A DNA stretch of 59,955 nucleotides from Cloacimonetes bacterium UBA5284 (GCA_002410505.1 DHSO01000048.1:1-59955), one strand, 5' to 3'; shown: positions 46,618 through 55,134, counted from the stretch's first letter. Notes: a model not told the origin generated them from the sequence alone. Translations and numbers: made by a program.

Positions 46618-47657
46618 CACCGGATCTGAATCGTAGAGAAGCCTTCAGTTATCACCTCCCCACGGAGTTGATTGCTCAGTATCCCGCTGGAAAGAGAGAA
46701 AACTCCCGTTTGATGCATCTGCATACCGGCGATCAAAGCATCAATCATCGGTTATTTGTGGAGTTACCCTCCTTACTAAGGTCGGGCGATCTCTTGGTTC
46801 TAAATAACAGTAAAGTGTTCCCTGCCAGGCTATTTGGCAGAAAGGATAATGGCACCAAAATCGAGGTCTTGCTACTAAATCCCTCATCCGAGCCGGAAAA
46901 ATGGAAGTGCTTATTGTATCCTGCCAAACGCATCAAGCAAGAGCAATACATCACTTTCTCGAACAACATGAAAGGCTGGGTATATCCGCAAAGAATTGAT
47001 GATGTATATGAGATCAAGCTGGAATACAAAGGAGATTTCTGGCAGGAGATCGAGAGCATCGGGCATATTCCGCTGCCGCCATATATTGCGCGTCCGGATG
47101 AAAGCAGCGATAAAACTCGCTATCAAACTGTCTATGCCAGACAACATGGATCAGTAGCCGCTCCCACCGCGGGATTGCATTTTAGTAAGGATTTGATCCA
47201 GAAATGCAAAGATATGGGAGTTCAATTTACTGAGCTCACTCTACATGTGGGAATCGGCACTTTCCGCCCGGTAAAAACCGAGCTAATCACCGAGCACACC
47301 ATGCATAGTGAGTGTGTGGAAATTCTTCCCGAGACAGCAAAGACGATAAATAAGGCTAAAGCGGAAGGGCGCAGAATAATCTCCGTGGGCACTACCTCAG
47401 TACGGGGTTTGGAAAGCTTTTGGGAAGCAGGTAAATTGCAAAGTGGTAATCGATGGACGGACATCTTTATCTACCCCGGTTACACGTTTAAGGTACCGGA
47501 TGCCATTATTACAAACTTCCATTTACCGGAATCCACTCTTTTGATGATGGTTTCCGCTTTTGCTGGATTCGAATTTATCCGCAAAGCATATCAGGTAGCA
47601 ATTGCTGAGCGCTACAGGTTCTTTAGTTATGGCGATGCCATGTATATCGAGCTATGA
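46614..47657 (+). CDS. queA: S-adenosylmethionine:tRNA ribosyltransferase-isomerase
   Basis: QueA transfers the ribosyl part of SAM to preQ1 in tRNA to give epoxyqueuosine. The 347-residue protein has the family pattern: FSYHLPTELIAQYPAGKRENSRLM, LLVLNNSKVFPARLFG, HVGIGTFRPVKTE, GRRIISVGTTSVRGLES, TNFHLPESTLLMMVSAFAG, FFSYGDAM. Coupled to the genes on both sides by ATGA overlaps. Confidence 0.96.
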   Translation: MTPDLNRREAFSYHLPTELIAQYPAGKRENSRLMHLHTGDQSINHRLFVELPSLLRSGDLLVLNNSKVFPARLFGRKDNGTKIEVLLLNPSSEPEKWKCLLYPAKRIKQEQYITFSNNMKGWVYPQRIDDVYEIKLEYKGDFWQEIESIGHIPLPPYIARPDESSDKTRYQTVYARQHGSVAAPTAGLHFSKDLIQKCKDMGVQFTELTLHVGIGTFRPVKTELITEHTMHSECVEILPETAKTINKAKAEGRRIISVGTTSVRGLESFWEAGKLQSGNRWTDIFIYPGYTFKVPDAIITNFHLPESTLLMMVSAFAGFEFIRKAYQVAIAERYRFFSYGDAMYIEL

Positions 47658-48373
47658 AAGAGAGAAGCTATTTTTATTATGATGTGCTGGACAGCACGAT
47701 GCTGGAATACAAAAGACTGCGGGAATATCACAGCGGGTTGATATCTGTACGCACGGGTTCTCAAGACGACGGAGTAGGCAGGGATAACCATATATGGCTA
47801 TCGCCCCCCGGCGGTCTGTGGTTCACTTTTGATCTGAAATACAGCGGGATTGTATCTTCATTCGCTCTATTTACGGGATACTGTGTTCATCGTGAACTAT
47901 GCCGACTATTTTCACCCCTAGAGGACAAGCTTCAGATCAAATGGACAAATGATATCTTCTATGATGGTAAAAAGCTGGGAGGCCTGCTGTGCAAAAGCCA
48001 TCCCGGACGATATACGATTGGAGTGGGCCTGAATACAAACAATGAGATAGATGAGGAATTGGGAAAATTTGGCGCAATCAGCATGAAAAGCATTTTAGGC
48101 GCTGATATATCCAACGAGGAACTCTGCTACAACCTGATCAACGCTGTAGAAAAGAGCGAACGTCTGCTTTCTCATGAGATCACTTACATCACATATTGTA
48201 ATGAGCATCTTTTTGGCAAGGATTGTTTTGCCATGATCGATGTAGGAACCACTCCCTTTGAGGCAGAAATCTTGGGGATTGATTTGAAAGGAGCCCTGAT
48301 AGTCCGCAAAAAGATGGGGGAAATCATCAATATCCACACAGGTTCTATCCTTAGCATCGAAGCTTTTTCTTGA
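47654..48373 (+). CDS. birA: Biotin--acetyl-CoA-carboxylase ligase
   Basis: The 239-residue protein has the biotin ligase catalytic domain without the N-terminal repressor HTH: DVLDSTM at the start, TGSQDDGVGRDNHIWLSP (biotinyl-AMP loop; usual GRGR is GVGR), LQIKWTNDIFYDGKKLGGLL, and a C-terminal SH3-like domain. It is last in its operon, ATGA-coupled to queA. Confidence 0.9.
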   Translation: MKERSYFYYDVLDSTMLEYKRLREYHSGLISVRTGSQDDGVGRDNHIWLSPPGGLWFTFDLKYSGIVSSFALFTGYCVHRELCRLFSPLEDKLQIKWTNDIFYDGKKLGGLLCKSHPGRYTIGVGLNTNNEIDEELGKFGAISMKSILGADISNEELCYNLINAVEKSERLLSHEITYITYCNEHLFGKDCFAMIDVGTTPFEAEILGIDLKGALIVRKKMGEIINIHTGSILSIEAFS

Positions 48374-48398
48374 CAGATAGAGCAATTCCAAATCTTTG
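48370..48398 (+). promoter_or_regulatory. Candidate promoter of the TPR lipoprotein gene
   Basis: TTGACA at 48370-48375 (overlapping the birA stop), 17-base spacer, TCTTTG at 48393-48398; start codon 41 bases on. Confidence 0.45.
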
Positions 48399-48438
48399 TA
48401 AAAGTCAATAAATGAATATTCGTACCCTGGAGGATCTA

Positions 48439-50097
48439 ATGAACAGATTGTTGCTGATTGCCATGGTTGCCTTCTTGCTGATCTCAGCTTGTTCGGTAAA
48501 TACTGGCATGCCACAACCTACTCAAGAAGTTGAAAACTATACCGGTTTAGTTACTAAAGTAGCGGTCTTACCGCTGAAAACCATGGACGCAAGAAGCAGA
48601 AACATTCGGAAAATTCTCACAGTTCGGGATTTGGATTACATTTTTTCAGCCTATCCCCAATATGAACTGATGGATATGGATTATGTGGCCGACGAATTTG
48701 CCGTATTCGGCGTCCCGGATGTGGATGACATGGATCTGGAAGAATTGGCTGAAGTAGCAGAAGCTACCGCAGCAAACGTTCTCATCCTAGGCAACATCTC
48801 TTCTTTGAGATCAGATCTTTATGCTGTGTCCCTTCGCTTTTACAGTGATCGTACCAATGAACTGAAGCAAGTAACTTTTAATGTGCCAAACGTGAAAGAA
48901 GAACGTTGGAAACAGATGAATGAATCCTTGATGAAACAATTGGATCAATTTATCTCCAACGAAGTGGAAAAGATCTACAACGTAGCAGTAAACTACTATG
49001 CCGGCGAAAACTACACTGAAGCTGAGAACCAACTGAAAACCACTATCGGTTTGGATCCGGAGAATGTGGAAGCTTTTTATTATCTCGGTGCCACCTACTA
49101 CAAGACAGAAAGATATGATTTGGCAGAAGAAAGCTTCAACAAGGTTTTGGAACTCAATCCCACTCACTATCAGACTCTGGTGATGATGAATGAGATGTAT
49201 GAAACTACCGGTGAGAGCCTGAAACGCATCGCCGTGATGGAAAAGATTGCCTCCATGAACGATGATGCTGATCTGTGGTTGGTGATTGGAAATCTCTACG
49301 CGGAAGCCGGTGAAATGACAAAAGCTGAGACTGCATTACAAAGCGCTCTGGCTTTGGATGAAGACAATGCCCAGATAAAGACACGTTTGGCATTCCTGCT
49401 ATTTGATCAAGAACGTTATGCCGACGCCATTCCTTACCTTGAAAGCGCTTACGACAGTTTCCCTGAAAACGATCTTATTTCCAGACGCCTCGCTGTATCT
49501 TATCAACGTAGCGGGCGCATGAGCGAAGCCATAGCCAGATACGAAAGCTTGATCCGGGCAAACCCGAACAATGTTCAAGCTTATCTGAATGTGGTAAGTC
49601 TGTATCGAAACCAAGCCGGCGAAACTACCGACCAAGTCATGAAGAATGAACTGAACACGAAAGCATTGGATACAATGAATCAACTTATCAGAATCCAGCC
49701 CGACAATGCTATGGCTTATCTAAACTTGGCCAGTATATACCTCGCTCAGAATAATCATAGTGAAGCGGAAGCCAATGCCAACGAAACGATTCAAAGAGAT
49801 CCCAGTTTGTATCAACCCTACGTGATTCTTGCAACTGTGAGCCAATCCAAAGGTACTACAGAATATAACAGGTTTGTAGATCTGGAAAAACGCGCTGCTG
49901 ATGCTGTGGGACGCCAGGCTACCACACTCTCCAGACAGCGTGATGCAGCCAAAGTGGCAGCAAACGGTCATTTCCGTAGAGCGATCGATTATTTGAATAC
50001 AGCCAGAACTCTTACCGGCGAACCTGAGAGCCTGAGAGACATTCAAAACCGCCTTACTTCGCTAAGCAATCTGGTATCCCAAACCTCGGGATATTAA
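48439..50097 (+). CDS. TPR lipoprotein with CsgG-like N-domain
   Basis: The 552-residue product has a lipoprotein signal (AFLLISAC), an N-terminal alpha/beta domain starting VAVLPLKTMD with ATAANVLILGNISSL (CsgG/TolB-like pattern, compare the lipoprotein at 1367-2611), then about eight TPR units (AVNYYAGENYTEAENQLKTT; EAFYYLGATYYKTERYDLAE; and on) to about residue 500. GGAGG precedes ATG 48439. Probably an envelope assembly scaffold; the partner is unknown. Confidence 0.85.
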   Translation: MNRLLLIAMVAFLLISACSVNTGMPQPTQEVENYTGLVTKVAVLPLKTMDARSRNIRKILTVRDLDYIFSAYPQYELMDMDYVADEFAVFGVPDVDDMDLEELAEVAEATAANVLILGNISSLRSDLYAVSLRFYSDRTNELKQVTFNVPNVKEERWKQMNESLMKQLDQFISNEVEKIYNVAVNYYAGENYTEAENQLKTTIGLDPENVEAFYYLGATYYKTERYDLAEESFNKVLELNPTHYQTLVMMNEMYETTGESLKRIAVMEKIASMNDDADLWLVIGNLYAEAGEMTKAETALQSALALDEDNAQIKTRLAFLLFDQERYADAIPYLESAYDSFPENDLISRRLAVSYQRSGRMSEAIARYESLIRANPNNVQAYLNVVSLYRNQAGETTDQVMKNELNTKALDTMNQLIRIQPDNAMAYLNLASIYLAQNNHSEAEANANETIQRDPSLYQPYVILATVSQSKGTTEYNRFVDLEKRAADAVGRQATTLSRQRDAAKVAANGHFRRAIDYLNTARTLTGEPESLRDIQNRLTSLSNLVSQTSGY

Positions 50098-50119
50098 TAG
50101 ATCCTTACAATAGAATAAT

Positions 50120-50146
50120 GAAGCTGCTTTCGGGTGGCTTCTTTTT
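50120..50146 (+). terminator. Terminator after TPR lipoprotein gene
   Basis: GAAGC pairs with GCTTC around a 12-base loop that can extend the stem, followed by TTTTT; 22 bases after the stop codon. Confidence 0.65.
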
Positions 50147-50183
50147 CTTTGCCTGTAAAAACTATGCAGATTTGAAATGATAC

Positions 50184-50218
50184 AAAAAAGGGGAGAGTTC
50201 CATCCGGTTACTCTCCCC
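50184..50218 (-). terminator. Terminator of the FG-GAP protein gene
   Basis: On the minus strand GGGGAGAGT and ACTCTCCCC form a perfect 9-bp stem with an 11-base loop and six T follow. It lies 18 bases after the stop of the gene at 50237-52435. Confidence 0.88.
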
Positions 50219-50236
50219 ATCCTAGTGCTGTGGATA

Positions 50237-52435
50237 CTATTTCAGCATCATCATCTTTTTGCTAAAGCGATTTCCATTGTTTTCCAATGTATAGAAATAC
50301 AGGCCCGAGCTTTGCGGATTGCCGTGGCTGTCTGCTCCGTCCCACACGACCTGTTTGTCACCGCTGTTCAAACCATTGTATTGCCTTATCAATTGACCTC
50401 TCACATTGAATATCATCAGCCGGGCATCACCGGAGGGAATGTTGAAACTGATGGTGGTGGAGGGATTGAATGGATTGGGATAGTTTGACAAATGTACCGG
50501 CGCGTTCACTAGATCATTATTGGCGGATGCTAATATCTCCACATCTACGGGAGTAGACTCACCAGCCACATATTGAGCTGTGACAGCGACGATATGTGTA
50601 CCTGGTTCAAGCTCTTCAAAGAAGCGGAAGTTGTCTTCCGTTGAAGCCACCAAATCTCCATCCAGATACACGTTAAAGTGTTCAAAGGGAGAAGTGCTGC
50701 CTTCCGCGGGATCTTCCCAGAAAACCATATGAAACTCCGAGTATTCGTATCCAATACTCAGAGGTGGGTTCAATACGTCGGCTGAATAGAGCTCATTTCT
50801 GAAGAATTTGAAGGTTCCGTCGTAATCTCCCAAAACCAGATCATAGTCTCCATCATGATCCATATCGACCAGTGCCGGAGCTGCGTTTTGATCAGTCTCG
50901 ATACCACTGAATATGGTCGCATTTAACGTCCATTGGTCGTCATCAAACAGATAGCAGTACAAATCTCCCCAGGAGCTTCCCACCAATAGGTCAAGATCAC
51001 CATCGCCATCAATATCAGCAAAAGTAGGGGAGCCACTACTGCTTACATCTATAGCTCCAAAGAATCCACTCTGTTCCTGCCAATTTGGACTGGATGCAGT
51101 ACCTACATTTTCCAGATAAAACAGATTCCCGTCCTCATTGCCTACCACCAGATCCCAATCCCCATCGAAATCCATATCCACAAAGCGAGGGCATGACCAG
51201 CCGCCAAAAGACTGTCCCATAAACATAAAGGAGTTGTATGAAAGGCTTTCTCCGAGGTTCTTGTAATAGAATAAACCTCCGCTGAGATCTCCTACTACCA
51301 GATCGGGAAGACCATCTCCGGTTACATCGGCTGCCGTTACTGACGCATAAATGGAATGATCTATTCCGGAAAAGAAATCGCTATCCTCTTCCCAAGCGGG
51401 GTTGTGGATGTTTCCGGTATTCTCAAAGTATTTGATATAGCCCATTTGTGTTCCTGTGAGCATATCCAAATCTCCATCTCCATCAAAGTCGATAAAGAAT
51501 GGGCTACTGGCTCCGCCCACATCTATCGTGCCGCCAAACAGGCTTGTGTTTTCTGTCCAAACAGGTTCCGTCACCGAGCCGGCATTTGTGTAGCAAAACA
51601 AGGGGCCATCTGCTGTGCCGTAAACCAGATCCAGCAATCCATCACCATTGATATCTGCCAGATCTCCGGAATTCCAATAAGCTTCATTTCCCAATCCGGA
51701 AAACAAATCGCTGTTCTCTTCCCACAAAGGTTCTGTGGCGCTTCCGTTGTTTTGATAATACACAAAGCCATGCAGATCGCGTCCGCAGAATATATCGATA
51801 TCTCCGTCTGCATCATAATCGCTAAATACTGGATAGGCGTATAGTCCAATATCTCCGATGTATTCCATATCATCAGAACTGAATTGCGGTGCTATGGCAG
51901 AACCGGTATTTTTGTATACGCGCACAGCTCCGTCCTCAGACAATCCCACAATTAAGTCCAGATCTCCATCATTGTCGACATCCGCCAGATCCGGAACAGG
52001 ATAAGGGCTCAGATTCAATGAACTGAAGAAACCCGGTACTTCTGCATAGCTGGGATAATCGGGATTGGTATCCACGTAATAGTGCAAACCGGAATAACCC
52101 CCGGTAATCAGATCAAGGATGCCATCGCCATTCAGATCTTTCGATACAGCTACTTCGCAACCAAGATAATTCAACTCTGATAGATGATCTGTGCCGATGC
52201 TATAAAAGGGTTCACTTGGACTACCCGTGTTCTCTACAAACAGGGGAGCGCGTCTGGTATTGCCCAGCCAGAAATCATAATCGCCATCCCCATCAACGTC
52301 GTTGAAGCGTACTTGGGAAAAAGTGAGGCTGGGAATACCGGTAGGGTTGAAAATACTGTTATCCATGGTCCAAGGTTGAGCCATCAAGACTGTGGCTAGC
52401 ATCAATATGCTAATAATTATGGACATTGCTTTCAT
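50237..52435 (-). CDS. FG-GAP/VCBS repeat protein with C-terminal sorting domain
   Basis: The 732-residue exported protein has a signal peptide (IIISILMLATVLMAQ), then about a dozen FG-GAP/VCBS units with the calcium-type D-x-D-x-D-G core (DVDGDGDYDFWLG, DLNGDGILDLITG, DYDADGDIDIFCG, DMDHDGDYDLVLG), forming one or two beta-propellers up to about residue 560. A fibronectin-like part and the FlgD-like sorting domain follow (LSNYPNPFNPSTTISF ... SSGLYFYTLENNG ... MMMLK). AAGGAG precedes the start. Likely a surface-displayed protein; no enzyme motif seen. Confidence 0.9.
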   Translation of the reverse strand: MKAMSIIISILMLATVLMAQPWTMDNSIFNPTGIPSLTFSQVRFNDVDGDGDYDFWLGNTRRAPLFVENTGSPSEPFYSIGTDHLSELNYLGCEVAVSKDLNGDGILDLITGGYSGLHYYVDTNPDYPSYAEVPGFFSSLNLSPYPVPDLADVDNDGDLDLIVGLSEDGAVRVYKNTGSAIAPQFSSDDMEYIGDIGLYAYPVFSDYDADGDIDIFCGRDLHGFVYYQNNGSATEPLWEENSDLFSGLGNEAYWNSGDLADINGDGLLDLVYGTADGPLFCYTNAGSVTEPVWTENTSLFGGTIDVGGASSPFFIDFDGDGDLDMLTGTQMGYIKYFENTGNIHNPAWEEDSDFFSGIDHSIYASVTAADVTGDGLPDLVVGDLSGGLFYYKNLGESLSYNSFMFMGQSFGGWSCPRFVDMDFDGDWDLVVGNEDGNLFYLENVGTASSPNWQEQSGFFGAIDVSSSGSPTFADIDGDGDLDLLVGSSWGDLYCYLFDDDQWTLNATIFSGIETDQNAAPALVDMDHDGDYDLVLGDYDGTFKFFRNELYSADVLNPPLSIGYEYSEFHMVFWEDPAEGSTSPFEHFNVYLDGDLVASTEDNFRFFEELEPGTHIVAVTAQYVAGESTPVDVEILASANNDLVNAPVHLSNYPNPFNPSTTISFNIPSGDARLMIFNVRGQLIRQYNGLNSGDKQVVWDGADSHGNPQSSGLYFYTLENNGNRFSKKMMMLK

Positions 52436-52990
52436 TTGTTTCTCCTTTTTGCAATCAATAGTAATGTAGATGAATCAATAGCACCCGCTTCCAATCTTTC
52501 TCGTGCGCAGGAATCGGTAAATAAAGCTCAGTATTTCAATATTTGAACGGATAGAACTTGATGTCAAGAGCTTTCTTGGGTTGGCATTCCCCCTTTATCT
52601 ATTCCAGCAGTGTTATGATTTGTCAGCTATCAGGTCATACTTGGATGTATGATTCTTCAGTGGCAGTGCTAAGGTCTATCTTTATATGTCTTTACACATC
52701 TTCACACAATGATGTCTCCAGAGAAGGCATTAAGTGTTTTCATTATGTGTTTTCTAATGTTTTCTACAAATTTCTAAAATCAGTATAAAGAGTCACCCAA
52801 AACTGCAAATGGGCGTCGGTGTGACAAATGGGGATAAGGCTTTGATTGGTGCGGACTTATATTGGACTGGTTTTAGACTGTGTCACACCGAGCTTTGGAC
52901 GTATTTGGACGTTTTCTGATCACCGTTTCTGCAAATTTGCGCTGTTTTTGGACTGCTTTCGGAAATCCATGTTTTACAGTGAATTAGCCC
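52436..52990. other. Intergenic region with operator-like half-sites
   Basis: About 555 bases between the FG-GAP gene and the S24 gene fragment. No gene with a ribosome site was seen. It holds a widely spaced inverted pair of the 11-mer TCGGTGTGACA (52816-52826 and 52881-52891). Confidence 0.55.
52816..52891. promoter_or_regulatory. Inverted pair of TCGGTGTGACA half-sites
   Basis: The 11-mer at 52816-52826 is exactly repeated in reverse complement at 52881-52891, 54 bases apart. The same half-site makes up the palindrome at 53534-53557, on the other side of the S24 gene. Confidence 0.6.
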
Positions 52991-53368
52991 CTAAACGTAA
53001 ACTCGCAACTGGACAGCAAGTGTGCCGAGCAGGTAAACGTCTCTAGTCTGATCATGGTCTAATATAAGAGTCGGGTAGTCTATATTGATGGGCTCCAGCA
53101 ACAGGCTTCTCTTTGTATGATCAAACTTTACACGTTTGAGAGTGATGCCTCCATCGACCCGGACGGCACAGACCAGGTTTTCCACCTTATCCCATTCAGA
53201 TGTCTTATATATCAACACTATATCGTCATTCATGATCTGCGGCTTCATACTGCTGCCTCGAACCATGAAGGCCATGTAGTTGGGAGCACCTTGCGGGATG
53301 TAAGTATTCGGTATTTCAACCTGTAAGCGATTATCCTTATCCTCGATCACTCCGTTTGGCTCCGCCAC
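52991..53368 (-). CDS. S24/LexA-type repressor C-terminal domain, N-terminally truncated
   Basis: The 125-residue product is only the peptidase S24 (LexA/CI-like) domain: catalytic Ser 40 in RGSSMKP and Lys 78 in GGITLKRV, with a GDxV-like NDDIVLIY. The helix-turn-helix half that CI or LexA would have is missing; a stop codon lies directly before the GTG start and no good ribosome site is visible. It may be a broken phage repressor, a UmuD-like protein, or a stand-alone regulator. Half-sites of one operator-like motif lie on both sides. Confidence 0.7.
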   Translation of the reverse strand: MAEPNGVIEDKDNRLQVEIPNTYIPQGAPNYMAFMVRGSSMKPQIMNDDIVLIYKTSEWDKVENLVCAVRVDGGITLKRVKFDHTKRSLLLEPINIDYPTLILDHDQTRDVYLLGTLAVQLRVYV

Positions 53369-53469
53369 TGCTCAGGAAAAAACTAAAGTGCCCCTTTTTG
53401 CAGAAAGGACTTCCCAAGTTATTGCAGTGCAGTAACGTAGAGACCAATAACCAAATAAGGGAGGTGCTT

Positions 53470-53670
53470 ATGAAAGCAAGCACTTACAAGCAGCAAGCAA
53501 GGGGGCAGAAAATGTCACGGTGTGACAAAAAACTCGGTGTGACACGTGTCACACCGAAGCCCAATCGGGGACGAGAGCAGTTAAGTCTATTAACCAGAAT
53601 GTGTAGCATCTATATATTGAGATTGAGTATGAGCAATATACCAGTACGTGTTTCGTTAGGTAGTATTTAG
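53470..53670 (+). CDS. Possible small phage-type gene divergent from the S24 gene
   Basis: A 66-codon frame starts at ATG 53470 with a strong ribosome site (GGGAGG, 6 bases before). The product is basic (KASTYKQQARGQKMSRCDKK) with no recognised family. The position, divergent from a repressor-like gene, would fit a Cro-like or leader gene, but the 24-base palindrome lies within it. Weak call. Confidence 0.3.
   Translation: MKASTYKQQARGQKMSRCDKKLGVTRVTPKPNRGREQLSLLTRMCSIYILRLSMSNIPVRVSLGSI
53518..53557. promoter_or_regulatory. Operator-like cluster: half-site plus perfect 24-base palindrome
   Basis: CGGTGTGACA at 53518-53527 is followed at 53534-53557 by a perfect 24-base palindrome built from TCGGTGTGACAC and its reverse complement. 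With the pair at 52816-52891 there are five copies of the same half-site around the S24-type gene and essentially none elsewhere noticed in the window. Confidence 0.65.
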
Positions 53671-54429
53671 AGTCTTGGATTTGTATCTATTTTGGAATTT
53701 GCAGTTTTCGGTGACCCAATTTGCAGATTTCAGTGACTCTTTTCACTCACTTAAGGGGGGACAGGAATAGGGAGAAATGGGGATGAGGGTGGAAATGTGT
53801 GTTGTATAAGGGCTTATGGGGTGTGAGAGGAGAAATAGTTTGGCGAGTAATAATTTGGGATGGTGAGGAATGGGGACTTGGTTTGGCGAGAAATTTGTAA
53901 AGTGTGGGAATAATATGGTTTTAGGATTGGTTGCATTGGATTTTGGGGGTGCAGTGGTTTTTGGTGGTTGGCGAGAAAAAATGACAGCTCAGGGAGAAAT
54001 CTGGCCATTTCAGGGAGAAATCTCGCCAAGTAAGATAGAAGTATAGCCATATATGCGAACTATGCGAAGCTATGTGAACCATGCAAACCTTATTTGGCGC
54101 TACGGCGAGCGCCGGTACTATGCGGTTGTGGGGTTTTGATGTTTTGACGTTTTGGCGCTACGGCAAGCGCCGGTACTATGCGGTTGTGGGGTTTTGATGT
54201 TTTGACGTTTTGGCGCTACGGCAAGCGCCGGTACTTCCACACGAACTATGCGAAGCTATGTGAACGAGTGATGAGATGGCGAGGGAAAAGCCGCAGAGGA
54301 GAAAATGGATGGCCTTACGATCGCAGAGGGTCGGAGAGAGGAATGAGTGGTTTTTAAGCAAAAGAGAGAAAAGCCGCAAGTGCTACAACACTCACGGCAG
54401 GTCGGAAAGAGGAATGGGTGGTTTTGAGC
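53671..54429. other. Non-coding repeat-rich stretch of the island
   Basis: About 760 bases without a supported gene. The left part is G-rich with simple runs; the right part holds the 58-base tandem array, a 24-base direct repeat flanking it, and an imperfect repeat at 54284-54434. Frames reported here are low-complexity and lack ribosome sites. Confidence 0.6.
54056..54265. repeat. 58-base tandem array flanked by a 24-base direct repeat
   Basis: Units begin at 54093, 54151 and 54209 (period 58, about 2.4 copies, end 54234). Each contains a small hairpin GGCGCT-6 bases-AGCGCC and the string GGTTGTGGGGTTTTGA. The array is bracketed by two exact copies of a 24-base sequence (54056-54079 and 54242-54265) that starts CGAACTATGCG. 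The TGGGGTTTTGA part returns at 56453 and 56849. Confidence 0.88.
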
Positions 54430-54434
54430 AAAAA
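54284..54434. repeat. Imperfect tandem duplication before the immunity-gene terminator
   Basis: Two copies share the ends GAAAAGCCGCA and GGTCGGARAGAGGAATGRG-type sequence ending in GCAAAA, but differ in the middle. This is the same conserved-ends, variable-middle layout as in the adjacent genes. Confidence 0.6.
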
Positions 54435-54456
54435 GCGAGCCCCGTGAAAGGGGCTC
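54430..54456 (-). terminator. Terminator of the MuF-toxin operon
   Basis: On the minus strand GAGCCCC and GGGGCTC form a perfect 7-bp stem with a 6-base loop, followed by GCTTTTTGC. It lies 27 bases after the last small gene. Confidence 0.8.
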
Positions 54457-54483
54457 TTGCATTATAGTATGAGTGGAATGAGA

Positions 54484-54780
54484 TCAGAGCTCGTCGATAT
54501 ACCACCAGAAGTGCGAGCGGGGTATATTGTCTTTGGTTCTGACGTGTTTGATGAGATTAAGGACTCCACGTTTAGGGTATCCGATAATGAGGTCACGGGC
54601 AGCGATCATGGCGTCTTTGAGCTCTTGAGAGCCTTCAGAGAAGGGTAGTTCGTCTTCATCTGACATATTCATGCACATGGTCAAATACTCGTCATCTCTG
54701 AAGGGTCTGAGCGTATTTACTCTATTAAGAAAGGTATCCAGGTACATAGGTGTAGTATCGTTTGCAGCTCTATTAATCAT
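54484..54780 (-). CDS. Putative immunity protein, copy A of a tandem pair
   Basis: A 98-residue, acidic, cytosolic protein with no signal or membrane segment. Aligned without gaps to copy B (54838-55134): residues 1-52 agree at 49 positions, 53-85 at only 12 of 33, and the last 13 (IPRSHFWWYIDEL) are all identical. AAAGGAG precedes the ATG. The leader of this copy contains the same bases as the last ten codons of the MuF gene, so the duplication included the 3' tip of that gene (period 354). Position after a predicted toxin suggests immunity; family not recognised. Confidence 0.6.
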   Translation of the reverse strand: MINRAANDTTPMYLDTFLNRVNTLRPFRDDEYLTMCMNMSDEDELPFSEGSQELKDAMIAARDLIIGYPKRGVLNLIKHVRTKDNIPRSHFWWYIDEL

Positions 54781-54837
54781 TTTGTAACTCCTTTGATATT
54801 GTAGTATTGGTTTTCGTATGGCATGAGTGGAATGGGC

Positions 54838-55134
54838 TCAGAGTTCGTCGATATACCACCAGAAGTGTGAGCGGGGTATGCTATACTTTTCTCTATAAGG
54901 CTTAATATAGCTGATAACGTAGTTGTATGGAGGGCCTAAGATAAGCTGCTGGCAAGCATAGATAGCATTGTAGAGGTCTTGAGAGCCTTCTGAGAAGGGT
55001 AATTCGTCTTCATCTGACATATTCATGCACATGGTCATATACTCGTCAGGTCTGAAGGGTCTGAGCGTATTTATTCTATTAAGAAAGGTATCCAGGTACA
55101 TAGGTGTAGTGTCGTTTGCAGCTCTATTAATCAT
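54838..55134 (-). CDS. Putative immunity protein, copy B, coupled to the MuF-toxin gene
   Basis: A 98-residue paralog of copy A. Its ATG overlaps the stop of the MuF gene (ATGA at 55131-55134), with AAAGGAG within the MuF 3' end as ribosome site, so it is translated together with the predicted toxin. The middle (DLYNAIYACQQLILGPPYNYV) is unlike copy A while both ends are nearly the same. Immunity to the adjacent C-terminal toxin domain is an inference from position and dosage. Confidence 0.6.
   Translation of the reverse strand: MINRAANDTTPMYLDTFLNRINTLRPFRPDEYMTMCMNMSDEDELPFSEGSQDLYNAIYACQQLILGPPYNYVISYIKPYREKYSIPRSHFWWYIDEL

Noticed and set aside
52558..52788. 76-codon frame right of the FG-GAP gene
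   Set aside because: No ribosome site and low-complexity content; tested as the possible lost 5' end of the subtilase, but it shows neither a signal peptide nor protease propeptide features.
53814..54050. 78-codon minus-strand frame in the G-rich part of the island
   Set aside because: Low complexity (Pro, Leu, Phe, Ser runs) created by base composition.
54093..54234. CRISPR array
   Set aside because: Units are contiguous copies of 58 bases with no unique spacers; no cas genes nearby.
54484..55134. Diversity-generating retroelement explanation for the variable middles
   Set aside because: No reverse transcriptase gene and no template repeat were seen in the window, and the differences are not limited to one base type.
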